Source: Streptomyces nojiriensis (lineage in GTDB: Bacteria > Actinomycetota > Actinomycetes > Streptomycetales > Streptomycetaceae). From it: 64,000 bases of DNA. The position numbers and the translations under genes were made by a program. Below are positions 62,943 to 64,000 of the stretch, in pieces. The stretch covers positions 2,620,001 to 2,684,000 of the forward strand of contig NZ_CP071139.1 of assembly GCF_017639205.1 (NCBI RefSeq), read 5' to 3'. Position 1 is the first letter of the stretch. The number at the start of each line of letters is the position of its first letter. Under the pieces are notes generated by a model. That model was not told the DNA's origin, made no database searches, and saw only the letters and a list, made by a program, of their open reading frames with translations.

Positions 62943-64000
62943 GCGGCGCGAAGCGCGGCGGCGGTCTGCTGGTCGCGGGCACGACGTCGGACGCGGGCAA
63001 GAGCGTGGTCACGGCGGGCATCTGCCGGTGGCTGGCCCGGCAGGGCGTGAAGGTGGCGCCCTTCAAGGCGCAGAACATGTCGCTGAACTCCTTCGTGACG
63101 CGGGAGGGCGCCGAGATCGGGCGCGCCCAGGCGATGCAGGCCCAGGCGGCCCGCGTGGAGCCGACCGCGCTGATGAACCCGGTGCTGCTCAAGCCGGGCA
63201 GCGACCGCAGCAGCCAGGTGGTGCTGCTGGGCAAGCCGGTGGGCGAGATGAGCGCCCGCGGCTACCACGGCGGGCGTCAGGAGCAGCTGCTCGGCATCGT
63301 CACGGACTGTCTGGAGCAGCTTCGGGGCACGTATGACGCCGTGATCTGCGAGGGGGCGGGGAGTCCGGCCGAGATCAACCTGCGCCGGACCGACATCGTG
63401 AACATGGGGATCGCGCGGGCCGCGCGGTTCCCGGTGGTCGTGGTCGGGGACATCGACCGCGGCGGGGTCTTCGCGTCCTTCTTCGGGACGACGGCGCTGC
63501 TCTCCCCCGAGGACCAGTCCCTGATCGCGGGATACCTGGTCAACAAGTTCCGCGGTGACGTGTCGCTGCTGGAGCCGGGCATGGAGATGCTCCGCGGCCT
63601 GACGGGCCGGGCCACGTACGGGGTGCTGCCGTTCCAGCACGGCCTGGGCATCGACGAGGAGGACGGCCTGCGGGTCTCCCTGCGCGGGGCGGTGCGCGAG
63701 TCGGTGGTCGCGCCGCCGGTGGGCGAGGACGTGCTGCGGGTCGCCGTGTGCGCGGTGCCGCTGATGTCGAACTTCACGGACGTGGACGCGCTCGCGGCGG
63801 AGCCGGGGGTCGTGGTGCGGTTCGTGGACCGGGCCGAGGAACTGGCCGACGCGGACCTGGTCGTCGTACCCGGCACCCGGGGCACGGTGAAGGCCCTGCA
63901 GTGGCTGCGGGAGCGCGGGCTCGCGGACGCGCTGGCGCGGCGGGCCGCCGAGGGACGGCCGGTGCTGGGCATCTGCGGCGGGTTCCAGGTGCTGGGCGAG
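62939..64000 (+). CDS. cobQ: Adenosylcobyric acid synthase (glutamine-hydrolysing), partial
   Basis: The first 354 residues of CobQ; the gene runs off the window. It has an N-terminal P-loop-type ATPase (GTTSDAGKS, 14-22; [29 protein letters not shown]) and the beginning of a class I glutamine amidotransferase domain, with nucleophile C346 in [11 protein letters not shown]. CobQ amidates four carboxylates of adenosylcobyrinic a,c-diamide. Translation is coupled to cobD. The remaining ~140 residues are not in view. Confidence 0.95.
   Translation, partial: MSGAKRGGGLLVAGTTSDAGKSVVTAGICRWLARQGVKVAPFKAQNMSLNSFVTREGAEIGRAQAMQAQAARVEPTALMNPVLLKPGSDRSSQVVLLGKPVGEMSARGYHGGRQEQLLGIVTDCLEQLRGTYDAVICEGAGSPAEINLRRTDIVNMGIARAARFPVVVVGDIDRGGVFASFFGTTALLSPEDQSLIAGYLVNKFRGDVSLLEPGMEMLRGLTGRATYGVLPFQHGLGIDEEDGLRVSLRGAVRESVVAPPVGEDVLRVAVCAVPLMSNFTDVDALAAEPGVVVRFVDRAEELADADLVVVPGTRGTVKALQWLRERGLADALARRAAEGRPVLGICGGFQVLGE

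Overview
The window is a piece of a very high-GC actinobacterial chromosome, almost certainly Streptomyces. The reasons are dense genes with G/C-ending codons, frequent GTG and TTG starts, a chaplin gene, a streptophobe gene, the SGM_5486-type microprotein, and a gene order that from memory matches the conserved core of S. coelicolor around SCO1800-SCO1848. I see no tRNA, rRNA, prophage or CRISPR array. About 67 protein genes can be supported.

Region by region. 0-10 kb: a PEBP-family protein, an HNH nuclease, a TauE permease, an SPFH/NfeD pair, an ABC ATPase, the chaplin ChpE, a GAF-histidine kinase/LuxR response-regulator pair with overlapping genes, and an SDR coupled to a QueA-like protein. 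10-20 kb: a secreted lytic transglycosylase, a double-FHA ABC transporter, a streptophobe, SerB, a SixA-type phosphatase, and a divergent CynX-type transporter/GntR pair around a palindromic operator. 20-33 kb: fabG-fabI, the TldD/PmbA pair, tyrS, moaA, an acetate-type symporter with its DUF485 partner, and a secreted subtilisin. 33-39 kb: an alcohol dehydrogenase, an alkylglycerol-monooxygenase-like protein coupled to a lysoplasmalogenase, and a 1030-residue NACHT (NLR-like) ATPase. 39-44 kb: a leftward amidohydrolase-amidohydrolase-SDR-acetoacetate-decarboxylase-family operon divergent from a TetR gene, with a perfect palindrome between them. 44-50 kb: a bacterial C3HC4 RING protein with a TerD-like domain, a DEDDh exonuclease, SURF1 and small proteins. 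50-53 kb: an Asp23/AmaP envelope-stress operon. 53-60 kb: an ABC-F ATPase preceded by a seven-codon leader ORF, a metallopeptidase, a VOC protein, an unrecognised protein and an alpha/beta hydrolase. 60-64 kb: a PiT phosphate transporter behind a PHO box, and cobD-cobQ behind a cobalamin riboswitch (cobQ runs off the right edge).

The most unusual material is: (i) two copies (160/167 identical) of a 167-bp element with 27-bp imperfect inverted ends, each supplying the TAG stop of a leftward gene; (ii) the lone NACHT protein; (iii) the RING-TerD protein; (iv) the leaderless MANLLAD leader ORF before the ABC-F gene; (v) the AGMO-like/lysoplasmalogenase pair; (vi) short tandem repeats with 10-bp and 12-bp periodicity in two upstream regions.
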